From Pseudonocardia cypriaca (GTDB lineage Bacteria > Actinomycetota > Actinomycetes > Mycobacteriales > Pseudonocardiaceae): a DNA stretch of 64,000 bases. The notes beneath the pieces were generated by a model that was not told the DNA's origin, searched no databases, and saw nothing but the letters and a program-made list of their open reading frames with translations. The position numbers and the translations under genes are program-made. The stretch is taken from assembly GCF_006717045.1 (NCBI RefSeq), contig NZ_VFPH01000001.1:2356001-2420000 (forward strand), given 5' to 3'. This document shows positions 24,978 through 33,870 of this stretch, in pieces; within the stretch, counting starts at the first letter, position 1, and every line of letters starts with the position of its first letter.

Positions 24978-25745
24978 ATGGGATTCGACGGGACGACGGT
25001 CGTCGTCACCGGCGCCGCCGGCGGCATCGGCGGCCGCTACGTGCACGCCTTCGCGGGGGCCGGCGCGAACGTCGTCGCCACGGACGTGCCCGCGGCGTCC
25101 GAGGCGGGCGCGGCGCTCGCCGAGAAGGCCGGCGCGGCCGGGCCGGGCCGCGCGGTGTTCGAGCCCGGCGACATCACCTCCGACGACGACTGGGCGCGGG
25201 TGGTGGCGCGGGCCCGGGCTGAGTTCGGCGCGGTGCACGTGCTGGTGAACAACGCCGCGATCTACCAGGGCATCGCCGCGAAGCGCCCGCTCACGGAGCT
25301 GACCACCGACGACTGGGACACCGTCCTGCGGGTGAACGTGCGCGGCACGTGGCAGGGCATCCGGGCGGTGGCGCCCGCGATGCGGGAGGCCGGCGGCGGG
25401 CGCGTCGTCAACATCTCCTCGACGGTGGCGCGCATGGGCGCCCCCGGCTTCGCGCACTACGTGGCGTCCAAGGCCGCGGTCGACGGGCTCACCCGGGCCG
25501 CCGCCCGCGAGCTCGGCCCGGACGGCATCACGGTCAACGCGGTGGCGCCCGGTCTCGTCAGCGACGAGGCCACCCGCACCCTCAACACCGACGACTACAT
25601 CGCCACGGCAGCCCGGGGCCGCGCGCTGGGCCGCGAGATGGTGCCCGACGACCTCGTCGGGGCCGTGCTGTTCCTCGCCTCGGCCGCCGGGGGCTTCGTG
25701 ACCGGGCAGACGCTGGTGGTCGACGGGGGCGGGGTGTTCACATGA
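24978..25745 (+). CDS. SDR family NAD(P)-dependent oxidoreductase
   Basis: The product is 255 residues. The cofactor loop is TGAAGGIGGRY (about 11-21), followed by NNAA (about 90). The catalytic Ser-Tyr-Lys set is in ISSTVARMGAPGFAHYVASKAAVDG, and the C-terminus VTGQTLVVDGGGVF is typical. An Asp after strand 2 (VVATDVP) favours NAD over NADP. It should oxidise an alcohol or dihydrodiol formed in the pathway. GGAAGGGG precedes the ATG. The stop overlaps the next start (ATGA). Confidence 0.93.
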   Translation: MGFDGTTVVVTGAAGGIGGRYVHAFAGAGANVVATDVPAASEAGAALAEKAGAAGPGRAVFEPGDITSDDDWARVVARARAEFGAVHVLVNNAAIYQGIAAKRPLTELTTDDWDTVLRVNVRGTWQGIRAVAPAMREAGGGRVVNISSTVARMGAPGFAHYVASKAAVDGLTRAAARELGPDGITVNAVAPGLVSDEATRTLNTDDYIATAARGRALGREMVPDDLVGAVLFLASAAGGFVTGQTLVVDGGGVFT

Positions 25746-27148
25746 GCTCGACCTGGATCGTCCTGCTCATCGTCGTCGGCTACATGGCGGTGCTGGCCAC
25801 CCTGAGCTACGTCGTGCGCCGCGCGTCGCGCACCTCGGAGGGTTTCGCCAGCGGCGGCCGGGTGTTCCCGGCGGTGCTGATCGGGTTCCTGCTGATGTCG
25901 GAGTTCATCGGGACCTCGGCGACGCTCGGCACCGCCCAGGAGGCGTACTCGGTCGGCATCTCGGCGGCGTGGAACGTCGTCGCGCTCGCGGTGGGCTTCG
26001 TCCTGTTCTCGTTCTTCGTGGCGCGGAAGTACAAGGCGCTGGGGGAGAACACGATCTCCGGCGCGCTCGCGCGGTTCTACGGCGAGGGCGTGCGCACCGC
26101 GACGTCGGTGATCATGACCTGCGCCCTGCTGATCGTGGCCGTCGCCATCTACGCCAGCGGCGGGGCGATCCTGTCCAACCTGCTGGGCATCGACCGCACC
26201 TGGGCGATCGTCGTCGTGGGCGTGCTCGCCACCGTCTACGTGGTGGTAGGCGGGATGCGGTCGGTCGTCTACACCAACGTGCTGCACGCGGTGATGAAGC
26301 TGGCGGCGGTGGCCGTGCTCGCCGGCATCGGCGTGTCGCGCGTGGGCGGGCTCGGGGAGCTGCGGGCGGCGCTGCCCGCGACCGCCTTCTCCGTCGACGG
26401 AGTCGGCTGGGGCCAGATCTTCGCCTGGCTGATCGCCGGCGTGGGCGCGATCTTCGCCACCCAGTACGTCGTGCAGGCGGTCACGACGGTCCGCGACCCC
26501 GGCCGGGCCCAGCGCGCCGGCTTCTACTCGGCGCTGATGCTGGTGCCGTTCGGGATCCTCGCGGCCGTCGTCGGCATGGTCGCCGCCGTGCTGTACCCGG
26601 GCATCGACTCGATCGACGCGCTGCCCACCCTCGCCGTCGACGTCCACCCGCTGGTGACCGGGCTCGTCATGTGCGGGCTGGTCGGGGCGATCCTGGGCAG
26701 CATCGCGGCGCTGATCATCGGGTCGGCGACGCTGATGCTCAAGGACTTCTACCGGCCGTACTTCAACCGGGCCGGCGACGACCGCAAGGACCTCGTCTTC
26801 CTGCGGGTCGCGACGTTCGCGGCGGGGGTCGTCCCGATCGCGCTCGCGCTGTTCGCCTCGAACGTGCTCGCGGTGACGTTCCTCGCGAAGTCGCTGCGGG
26901 CGGCGCTCGCCGTGCTCATCGTCCTGATGTTCTACCGGCCGGGGTACGGCAGCAGCCGCGGCGCGGTCGTGTCCATCCTCGCGGCGCTGGTGGCGACGAC
27001 CGGGTGGTTCCTGGCCGGCGACCCGTTCGGGATCGACAACGCCTACGTCGCGGTCGCCTGCCCGCTGGTGATCATGACGGTGGTGCACCTGCTGCGACGG
27101 CGCCGCGCGGCACCGGACCGGCTCTTGGTCGGGGAGGAGGCGTCGTGA
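25742..27148 (+). CDS. Sodium:solute symporter (SSS) family transporter
   Basis: The product is 468 residues with about 13 transmembrane helices. Recognisable parts are SRTSEGFASGGR after helix 1, GTSATLGTAQEAYSVGISAAW, and the core RKYKALGENTISGALARFYGEGVR, as in other SSS carriers. The late TLMLKDFYRPYF segment is also typical. The substrate is probably a carboxylate. It is coupled at both ends (ATGA with the SDR, GTGA with UbiD). A second importer within one operon suggests that two related acids enter this pathway. Confidence 0.9.
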   Translation: MSSTWIVLLIVVGYMAVLATLSYVVRRASRTSEGFASGGRVFPAVLIGFLLMSEFIGTSATLGTAQEAYSVGISAAWNVVALAVGFVLFSFFVARKYKALGENTISGALARFYGEGVRTATSVIMTCALLIVAVAIYASGGAILSNLLGIDRTWAIVVVGVLATVYVVVGGMRSVVYTNVLHAVMKLAAVAVLAGIGVSRVGGLGELRAALPATAFSVDGVGWGQIFAWLIAGVGAIFATQYVVQAVTTVRDPGRAQRAGFYSALMLVPFGILAAVVGMVAAVLYPGIDSIDALPTLAVDVHPLVTGLVMCGLVGAILGSIAALIIGSATLMLKDFYRPYFNRAGDDRKDLVFLRVATFAAGVVPIALALFASNVLAVTFLAKSLRAALAVLIVLMFYRPGYGSSRGAVVSILAALVATTGWFLAGDPFGIDNAYVAVACPLVIMTVVHLLRRRRAAPDRLLVGEEAS

Positions 27149-28530
27149 GCCCGCCCGTGGGCGCGACCCTGCGCGGCTGGCTCGACCACCTGCGGTCGCG
27201 GGACCGGCTCGCGGTGGCCCGGCCGGGCGTGGACCTGCGGTTCGGCGTCGCCGGGATCGCGAACCGCCTCGACGGGCGCAGCGCCACCCTCTTCCCGCGT
27301 CCGGGCGGCCACCCGGTCCCGATCGTGTCCGGGCTGCTCTCGGACCGCGCGTGGATGGCCGAGGCGGCCGGGGTGCCGCAGGACCGGCTGGTCGAGCGCT
27401 ACCGCGCCGCGTGCCTGGAGCCGGTGCCCAGCCGCGAGGTCGACGGGGCCGCCTGCCAGCAGGTGGTGCGCAAGGACGTCGACCTCACCGCGATGCTGCC
27501 GATCCCCACCCACAACGAGCACGACCACGGCGCCTACATCACGGCGGGCCTGCTCATCGCGCGCCGGCCCGACACGGGCGTGCAGAACGTCTCGATCCAC
27601 CGCCTCCAGGTGAGCGGGCCGGCCCGGCTGGGCGCGCTGCTGCTGCCCCGGCACACGCTGGCGTTCTTCCGGGAGCAGGAGTCCGAGGGCGCGGATCTGG
27701 AGATCGCCGTGGTGATCGGGGTGGACCCGCTCACGCTGATGGCGTCGCAGGCCATCGTCCCGATCGACCACGACGAGCTGGAGATCTCCGGGGCGCTGCG
27801 CGGCGAGCCGCTGCCCGTCGTCCGCTGCGTGACGAACGAGGTGCGGGTGCCCGCCGACGCCGAGATCGTGCTGGAGGGCCGGCTGCTCGCGCGGGTGCGC
27901 GAGCCGGAGGGGCCGTTCGGCGAGTTCCCGCAGTACTACGGGCAGCGGGCGGAGCGGCACGTTGTCGAGATCGACGCGCTGACGTCCCGCGAGTCGCCGA
28001 TCTTCCACACGATCGTCGGCGGCGGCCTGGAGCACCTCCTGCTCGGCGGCATCCCGCGGGAGGCGTCCTTCCTGGCCGGGCTGCGCCGCAGCTTCCCGTG
28101 CGTGCGCGACGTGCACCTCTCGCGCGGGGGCACCTGCCGCTACCACCTCTACGTCCAGGTGGAGCGGCCCGCGCCGGGCGAGGCGAAGAACGTCATCCTG
28201 GGCGCGCTCGGCACCCACTACGACATCAAGCACGTCACGGTGGTCGACACGGACGTCGACGTGCACGACCCGACCGAGGTGGAGTGGGCCGTGGCCACGC
28301 GCTTCCAGGCCGACCGCGACCTCGTCGTCGTGTCCGGCAGCCAGGGCTCGAAGCTCGACCCGTCCACCGCCGATGGCGTCGGCGCCAAGATGGGCATGGA
28401 CGCCACCGTCCCCGTGGACGCCGAGCCGATGACGTTCACGCGGATCGCCGTGCCCGGGGAGCGGGAGCTCGACATCGACGCCCTCACCGCGCCCGCGCCC
28501 CCCGACTGGCTGGAGGCGAGCCGTGGCTGA
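27145..28530 (+). CDS. UbiD family decarboxylase (prenylated-FMN dependent)
   Basis: The product is 461 residues. Family hallmarks are NVSIHRLQVSG (metal/prFMN phosphate region), the active-site loop REPEGPFGEFPQYYG that supplies the acidic catalytic residues, and the late PVDAEPMTFTRIAVPG. UbiD enzymes reversibly (de)carboxylate aromatic or unsaturated acids with prenylated FMN. The adjacent UbiX supplies that cofactor. The GTG overlaps the symporter stop. The substrate is unknown; phenolic or hydroxybenzoate-like acids are typical of such loci. Confidence 0.93.
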   Translation: MSPPVGATLRGWLDHLRSRDRLAVARPGVDLRFGVAGIANRLDGRSATLFPRPGGHPVPIVSGLLSDRAWMAEAAGVPQDRLVERYRAACLEPVPSREVDGAACQQVVRKDVDLTAMLPIPTHNEHDHGAYITAGLLIARRPDTGVQNVSIHRLQVSGPARLGALLLPRHTLAFFREQESEGADLEIAVVIGVDPLTLMASQAIVPIDHDELEISGALRGEPLPVVRCVTNEVRVPADAEIVLEGRLLARVREPEGPFGEFPQYYGQRAERHVVEIDALTSRESPIFHTIVGGGLEHLLLGGIPREASFLAGLRRSFPCVRDVHLSRGGTCRYHLYVQVERPAPGEAKNVILGALGTHYDIKHVTVVDTDVDVHDPTEVEWAVATRFQADRDLVVVSGSQGSKLDPSTADGVGAKMGMDATVPVDAEPMTFTRIAVPGERELDIDALTAPAPPDWLEASRG

Positions 28531-29119
28531 GCCCCGGTTGATCGTGGGGATCTCGGGAGCGTCCGGCATCACCTACGGGGTGCGGCTGCTGGAGCTGCTG
28601 CGCCCCACCCCGGTGCAGACCCACCTCGTCGTCAGCAAGTCGGCGCGCATGACGCTCGCCTACGAGACCGACATGTCCGTCGCCGACCTCACCGCGCTCG
28701 CCGACGTCTGCCACTCCAACACCGATCTGGGCGCGCCCATCTCCAGCGGCTCGTTCCGGACGCTCGGGATGGTGGTGGCGCCCTGCTCGGTGAAGTCGAT
28801 GTCGGAGATCGCGTCCGGGGTGACGACCAGCCTGCTCGCGCGGGCCGCCGACGTGGTGCTCAAGGAGCGGCGCCGGCTGGTGCTGATGGTCCGGGAGACC
28901 CCGCTGCACCGAAACCACCTGCGCACCATGGCCGAGCTGACGGAGCTGGGCGCGGTGATCGCGCCGCCGGTGCCCGCGTTCTACGCCCGCCCGGCGACCC
29001 TGGAGGAGATGGTGGACCACACCGTCGGGCGGGTGCTCGACCTGTTCGACCTCGACCTCGACCTCGACCTGGGCGTCGTGCGGCGGTGGGGCGAGACCCC
29101 GGCCGAGGTGGCGCCGTGA
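28523..29119 (+). CDS. ubiX: UbiX-like flavin prenyltransferase
   Basis: The product is 198 residues. Flavin-binding features are GISGASGITYGVRLLELL (8-25) and VVAPCSVKSMSEIASGVTTSLLARAADVVLKERRRLVLMVRETPLH, matching the UbiX/Pad1 fold. It attaches a dimethylallyl group to FMN to make the cofactor of the UbiD protein encoded just before it. The GTG start overlaps the UbiD gene by 8 bp. The C-terminus holds a short Asp-Leu repeat (DLFDLDLDLDLG) from a GACCTC hexanucleotide repeat, outside the core fold. Confidence 0.92.
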   Translation: MAEPRLIVGISGASGITYGVRLLELLRPTPVQTHLVVSKSARMTLAYETDMSVADLTALADVCHSNTDLGAPISSGSFRTLGMVVAPCSVKSMSEIASGVTTSLLARAADVVLKERRRLVLMVRETPLHRNHLRTMAELTELGAVIAPPVPAFYARPATLEEMVDHTVGRVLDLFDLDLDLDLGVVRRWGETPAEVAP

Positions 29120-29748
29120 TCGAGCCCCGGCTGGACCACCTCGTCCTCGCGGCCCCCGACCTCGACGCGCTGGTCGCGGACCTCACCCGCCGCACCGGGG
29201 TGGCGCCGGTGCTCGGCGGCCGGCACGTCGGACGGGGCACCCGCAACCACCTCGTCGGGCTCGGCGGAAGCGCCTACCTGGAGCTCATCGGTCCGGACGA
29301 CCTCGCCGCGCGGCCCCTGCCGGACGTCTTCGGCATCGACCGGCTCACCGGGCCGCGGCTCGCCGCGTGGGTGGTGCGGCCCGCCGACCTCGACGCGACC
29401 GTCCGCCGGGCCCGGGAGGCCGGTTACGACCCGGGCGACGTCGCGCCGCTCTCGCGCCGGACCCCGGACGGGCGGCTCCTGGAGTGGCGGCTCACCCCCA
29501 ACCGCGGCGACCGGCTCGACGGCCTCGCACCGGCGCTCATCGACTGGCAGGACGCCCGCCACCCCACCGCCGACGGCCTGCCGCAGCTGCGGCTGGTGTC
29601 GTTGACCGGCCGCCACCCGGACCCGCCCGCCGCCCGGCGCGTACTGGCCGCCCTCGACGTCGCCCTGGACGTCACTCCGCCCGAGACCGGTGGCCCGCCG
29701 GGCCTGCAGGCCGTGCTCGACACCCCGCACGGCCGCATCACCCTCTGA
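29116..29748 (+). CDS. VOC superfamily (glyoxalase-like) protein
   Basis: The product is 210 residues. It opens LDHLVLAAPDLDALVADLTRRTG, the typical first VOC module, followed by GTRNHLVGLGGSAYLELIGPDD with a conserved metal-type Glu. It matches the glyoxalase-like 'domain 3' layout (PF13468 type), in which a single long polypeptide holds paired beta-alpha-beta modules. The reaction is unknown. The GTG overlaps the UbiX stop, so it belongs to the same operon. Confidence 0.85.
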   Translation: MIEPRLDHLVLAAPDLDALVADLTRRTGVAPVLGGRHVGRGTRNHLVGLGGSAYLELIGPDDLAARPLPDVFGIDRLTGPRLAAWVVRPADLDATVRRAREAGYDPGDVAPLSRRTPDGRLLEWRLTPNRGDRLDGLAPALIDWQDARHPTADGLPQLRLVSLTGRHPDPPAARRVLAALDVALDVTPPETGGPPGLQAVLDTPHGRITL

Positions 29749-29766
29749 GCGCAGGAAGGATCCTGG

Positions 29767-30750
29767 ATGCCCCAACAGCGCACGATCGGGCTGACGCTCC
29801 CGCAGCGAGGCACGTTCTTCGACGTCCTGAGCCTGTCGGAGCTGGTCGAGACCGGCCACTGGGCCGACGAGACCGGTCTGTTCGACTCGGTCTGGATCGG
29901 CGACAGCCTGCTCGCCAAGCCGCGGCCGGAGGCGGTGGCGCTGCTCGGCTCGCTCGCCGCCGTCACCCGCCGGGTCACCCTCGCCGTGGGCTGCCTGGCC
30001 ACGTTCCCGGTGCGCGACCCGGTGCTCTTCGCCGACCAGTGGGCCACGCTCGACCAGCTCTCCGGCGGGCGGATGCTGCTCGCGGTGTGCACCGGGATCG
30101 TCAAGCCCAACGAGGCCTCCGCCCGCGAGGGCGCGCTCTACGGCGTCACCGACGCCTCCCGGGCGTCCCGCATGGAGGAGAACATGGAGGTGGTCCGCCG
30201 CCTCTGGACGGAGGACGGCGTGACCGTCGCCGGCCGGTACACCTCGTTCGAGGACGTGACGCTGCGGCCCAGGCCCGTGCAGTCGCCGCCGCCGATCTAC
30301 ATCGCCTCCAACCCGGTGCCGCAGCCGCTCGCCACCCGCGCCCTGCGGCGGGTGGCGCGCCTCGCCGACGGGTGGATGACCACCCGCAAGAGCCCCGAGC
30401 ACCTCACCGTGAACCTGCCGGCGATCAAGGAGTTCCTGGTGGAGGAGGGCCGCGACCCCGACGCGTTCGGCGTGGCGGCCTACCACAACGTCAACCTCGA
30501 CCCCGACCGGGACGCGGCCTACGAGGAGAGCTACCGCTTCCTCGGCGAGTACTACGGCCCGGTCTTCAGCCCGGAGGCCACGAGGCACTGGACCGCCGCC
30601 GGCACCCCGGAGCAGGTGGCCGCCGACATCGAGCGGCTCTACGCCGACGGCGCCACCGAGGTGACCCTGCGGATCACCTCGTGGGACTGGCGCCGGCAGC
30701 TCAAGGTGCTGGTGGAGGACGTGATCCCCCGGCTCGGGGCCGTGAGCTGA
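29767..30750 (+). CDS. LLM-class (luciferase-like) flavin-dependent oxidoreductase
   Basis: The product is 327 residues with the TIM-barrel luciferase pattern: ADETGLFDSVWIGDSLLAKPRPEAVALLGSLAAVTRRVTLAVGCLATFPVRDPVLFADQWATLDQLSGGR. A late LADGWMTT follows. These enzymes use FMNH2 or F420. The substrate is unresolved. It starts 18 bp after the VOC gene with GCAGGAAGGA before the ATG and is the last gene of the long operon; a small hairpin follows at 30776-30791. Confidence 0.92.
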   Translation: MPQQRTIGLTLPQRGTFFDVLSLSELVETGHWADETGLFDSVWIGDSLLAKPRPEAVALLGSLAAVTRRVTLAVGCLATFPVRDPVLFADQWATLDQLSGGRMLLAVCTGIVKPNEASAREGALYGVTDASRASRMEENMEVVRRLWTEDGVTVAGRYTSFEDVTLRPRPVQSPPPIYIASNPVPQPLATRALRRVARLADGWMTTRKSPEHLTVNLPAIKEFLVEEGRDPDAFGVAAYHNVNLDPDRDAAYEESYRFLGEYYGPVFSPEATRHWTAAGTPEQVAADIERLYADGATEVTLRITSWDWRRQLKVLVEDVIPRLGAVS

Positions 30751-31052
30751 ACCCGCCGCGCGCCCACGGCCCCAGCTGAGCTGGTGCTCAGGTGTGCCCG
30801 CGACCCGGCCCCACGCGACGGCCTCGGCGCGCGCAGCCTCGACCCGAGAGATGGTCACGAACTGCCGCTGGAGCACTACGTGTGAGCACGGAGTGCCGCT
30901 GCGCCCTTCGGTGGATTTTCGTGCCGTCGCCCCCGTTCCGCGTTACTCGGGTGGTAGCCGGGTTATCCGCTGGTCAGGAGAAGCGACAACGCGCAGATCC
31001 ATATCCCCACCGTCGGTCCGGCGACGGCGGCGGAACTCCGCGAGGAGGAGCG
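30751..31052. other. Intergenic region with a small hairpin
   Basis: This is 302 bp between the catabolic operon and the next transporter. CTGAGC-TGGT-GCTCAG (30776-30791) can fold into a 6-bp stem 26 bp after the stop codon, a weak candidate for a terminator without a T-run. The rest probably carries the promoter of the downstream operon. No gene is seen. Confidence 0.4.
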
Positions 31053-32546
31053 ATGACGACCGGGAGCTTCGAGGGCGAAACCGCCCAGAACGAGGAGCTG
31101 CTCGAGGCAGGCCGCGAAGGTCACCCGCTCGTTCCCTACAAGGCCCTGTGGTCGGTCCTGCTGCTCGGGTGGGTCGTCAGCTACGCCGACCGGACGCTGA
31201 CGGGCCCGGTGATCGCGTGGATGATCCAGAACAAGGCGGGTTTCATCGGGGATGCGGCCAACCCGGCGACGCTGGGCGGGCTCGTCGGGTCGATGTTCTT
31301 CCTCGGTTACATGCTGACGCAGTACCCGGGTGGGCGGCTGGGTGACCGCTTCGGCCATCGCGAGATGATCATCGTGTCGTTGCTGGCGGCCTGCGTGATG
31401 ACGATCGTGTCGGGCCTGGTCGCGGGGCTCGTGGCGTTCGTCGCCGCCCGCGTGCTGACGGGCCTCGGCGAGGGCGTCTTCTACTCCAACGACCGCACTC
31501 TGATCATCAACCACACCCCGGTCGCGAAGCGCACGCTCGGGCTGGGCGTGGTGATCGCCGGCCTCTCCGTCGGCCTCACGGTGGGAATCATCCTCACCCC
31601 GATACTGATCAACTGGGGAACGTCGCTCGGGATGGGCGGTGACGCCTGGCGGATGCCGTTCTTCGCCTTCGCCGCGCTGACGTTCGTCGTCATCGTGATC
31701 GCGTTCGCGTTCTTCCGGGCGAAGCTCGGCGGGGCGATGCGGCTCGGCCCGCCGTTCCTGCGGCTGCTGCTGTTCTCGGCGCCGACGTTCGTCGTGATCG
31801 TCGGACTGTTCCTGCTGGCCGAGACCCTCCGGTGGCCGGAGTGGCTCACCGCGTCCGTCGCCTCGCTCATCGCGCTGGTCTACATCCTGGTCATCGTGCG
31901 CGGGGTGCAGCGGTCCGGCCGCGGTCCCGCGCTGCTCAACCGGAACATCTGGCTGGTCTACATCGCCTACATCGCGATCCTGTGGAACCTGTGGTTCTTC
32001 AGCTTCTGGTCCGTGCAGATCGTCCGGGAGGCGGCGGAGAGCAGCCTGGTCGCGGCCGCGCTGACCGCGGCGTTCAACGCCGGCGCCGGAATCCTCGGCT
32101 TCCCGGCCGGTGGGTGGCTGGCCGACTGGGCCGTCCGCACCGGCCGGGGCCGCAAGCCGCTCGCCCTGATCTGCACCGCGGTCTACTCGGTGCTCGTCCT
32201 CATATTCGGATGGAGCATCTCCGGCGGCGGGGCGCCGTCGCTGGCGCTGCTGGGGCTGCTGCTGTTCACCTCGGGAGTCTTCTTCAACGCGCTGCAGCCG
32301 ATCGTGCAGGGCATGACCGGGGACATGGTGCCGGCGAGCGAGCGCGGCTCGGCCTTCGGGATGCTGAACCTGATCTCCGAGATCGGGGCCGTGCTGAGCC
32401 CCGTGGTGAGCGGGATCCTGCGCGACGCCACCGGCAGCTGGGCGCCCGGCGTCTACGTGGCCGCCGGGATCATGATCGTTTCCTTCTTCCTCTACCTACC
32501 GGTCAAGGAGGCGCCCGCACACCACGAGGACCCGATTCCGGCCTAG
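31053..32546 (+). CDS. MFS transporter, anion:cation symporter (ACS)-like
   Basis: The product is 497 residues with twelve transmembrane helices. ADRTLTGPVIAW in helix 1, GYMLTQYPGGRLGDRFGHREMIIVSLL across the loop 2-3 signature and GEGVFYSNDRTLI in helix 4 resemble ACS-type organic-anion importers. GAGGAGGAG precedes the ATG. It lies 56 bp before the Rieske oxygenase gene, so it probably imports that enzyme's aromatic acid substrate. Confidence 0.9.
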   Translation: MTTGSFEGETAQNEELLEAGREGHPLVPYKALWSVLLLGWVVSYADRTLTGPVIAWMIQNKAGFIGDAANPATLGGLVGSMFFLGYMLTQYPGGRLGDRFGHREMIIVSLLAACVMTIVSGLVAGLVAFVAARVLTGLGEGVFYSNDRTLIINHTPVAKRTLGLGVVIAGLSVGLTVGIILTPILINWGTSLGMGGDAWRMPFFAFAALTFVVIVIAFAFFRAKLGGAMRLGPPFLRLLLFSAPTFVVIVGLFLLAETLRWPEWLTASVASLIALVYILVIVRGVQRSGRGPALLNRNIWLVYIAYIAILWNLWFFSFWSVQIVREAAESSLVAAALTAAFNAGAGILGFPAGGWLADWAVRTGRGRKPLALICTAVYSVLVLIFGWSISGGGAPSLALLGLLLFTSGVFFNALQPIVQGMTGDMVPASERGSAFGMLNLISEIGAVLSPVVSGILRDATGSWAPGVYVAAGIMIVSFFLYLPVKEAPAHHEDPIPA

Positions 32547-32602
32547 CGCCCCTGACCTGACCCGCACCACGAGAGAACGGGCCCATCGAGGAGACCGACG
32601 AC

Positions 32603-33859
32603 ATGTCCCGACCCGACGAGCAGACCGGCCACGCCACATTCCGGGACTTCCCCCTGAACGCCTGGTACGCGGCGGCATGGGATCACGAGGTGGGCCGCAA
32701 CCTGATGGCCAGGACGGTCGCGAACCGGCCCATCGTGTTCTACCGGACGACCGGCGGGCGGCCCGTCGCGCTCGCCGACGCCTGCTGGCACCGGCTGGCG
32801 CCGCTCTCGATGGGCCGGCTGCGCGGCGACGACGAGATCCAGTGCGGCTACCACGGCATCTGCTTCGACGCGGACGGCCGCGCGACCTTCATGCCCGCCC
32901 AGGACACGATCAACCCCAGCGCCACCGTGCACTCCTACCCGGTCGTGGAACGCCACCGCTACGTCTGGGTGTGGCCGGGCGACCCGGCGCTGGCCGACCC
33001 CGCCCTCGTCCCCGACCTGTACTGGAACGAGCACCCCGAGTGGGCGGGTGACGGCAGGACGATCCACGTCAACTGCAGCTACCAGCTGATCGTCGACAAC
33101 CTCATGGACCTCACGCACGAGCAGTTCGTGCACGGATCGAGCATCGGGCACGAGTCGCTGTCGGAGTCCGACTTCGACGTCACCCACGGCGACCGGACGG
33201 TGACGGTCACCAAGTGGATGCACGGAATCGACCCGCCGCCGTTCTGGAAACGGAACCTGCACGACCGCTTCCCCGACTACGAGGGCCCCGTCGACCGGTG
33301 GCAGATCATCCACTACACCGCGCCCTCGACGATCGCGATCGACGTCGGCGTGGCCAAGGCCGGCACCGGCGCTCCCGAGGGGGACCGCAGCCAGGGCGTC
33401 ACCGGCACGGTGATCAACACGATGACCCCCGAGACCGACCGCACCTGCTTCTACCTGTGGGCGTTCGCTCGGGACTGGTGCCTGGACAAGCAGGTGATCA
33501 CCACCCGGCTGCGCGAGGGCGTGTCCAATGTGTTCTTCGAGGACGAGCAGATGCTGGAGGCCCAGCAGCGCGGCATCGAGGCCAACCCCGGCTACGACTT
33601 CTACAACCTCAACATCGACGCCGGCAGCATGTGGACCCGGCGCATCGTGCAGCGGATGATCGCGGCCGAGTCGGGGACGGACGTCGAGAAGAGCTCCGAC
33701 GACGCGGGGAACGCCGCGGTGTCGATGGGCGCTGTCACCAACGCGGCCAACGAACCGCGGCCGGCGGGTGGCGAGACCGGCCAGGGCGCGGAGATCGCGG
33801 GCGGCGTCGCCCGGCACCGCGAACGGCCCGCGGCGGGCCTCATGAGCCGCGGGTTGTAG
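32603..33859 (+). CDS. Rieske non-heme iron oxygenase, VanA-like aromatic O-demethylase/hydroxylase
   Basis: The product is 418 residues. It opens LNAWYAAAWDHEVGRNLMART. The Rieske site is ACWHRLAPLSMG and IQCGYHGICFD (Cys61, His63, Cys81, His84). The mononuclear iron site is VDNLMDLTHEQFVH (His172, His177). It closely follows the vanillate O-demethylase oxygenase plan, but the last 60-70 residues (after RRIVQRMIAAE) form an Ala/Gly/Arg-rich tail not expected in VanA. The reductase partner follows at 12 bp. The substrate could be a methoxy-benzoate or another aromatic acid. Confidence 0.92.
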   Translation: MSRPDEQTGHATFRDFPLNAWYAAAWDHEVGRNLMARTVANRPIVFYRTTGGRPVALADACWHRLAPLSMGRLRGDDEIQCGYHGICFDADGRATFMPAQDTINPSATVHSYPVVERHRYVWVWPGDPALADPALVPDLYWNEHPEWAGDGRTIHVNCSYQLIVDNLMDLTHEQFVHGSSIGHESLSESDFDVTHGDRTVTVTKWMHGIDPPPFWKRNLHDRFPDYEGPVDRWQIIHYTAPSTIAIDVGVAKAGTGAPEGDRSQGVTGTVINTMTPETDRTCFYLWAFARDWCLDKQVITTRLREGVSNVFFEDEQMLEAQQRGIEANPGYDFYNLNIDAGSMWTRRIVQRMIAAESGTDVEKSSDDAGNAAVSMGAVTNAANEPRPAGGETGQGAEIAGGVARHRERPAAGLMSRGL

Positions 33860-33870
33860 CGGGGCTCGCG

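Noticed and set aside
29040..29075. GACCTC hexanucleotide repeat in the UbiX C-terminus
   Set aside because: A short Asp-Leu repeat outside the core fold; probably neutral and not worth a separate finding.
30776..30791. 6-bp hairpin after the LLM gene as a rho-independent terminator
   Set aside because: Stem is short and no T-run follows; kept only as a note in the intergenic entry.
28981..30876. A 631-codon minus-strand frame opposite the VOC and LLM genes
   Set aside because: No domain, extreme composition, and real genes with ribosome sites on the plus strand.
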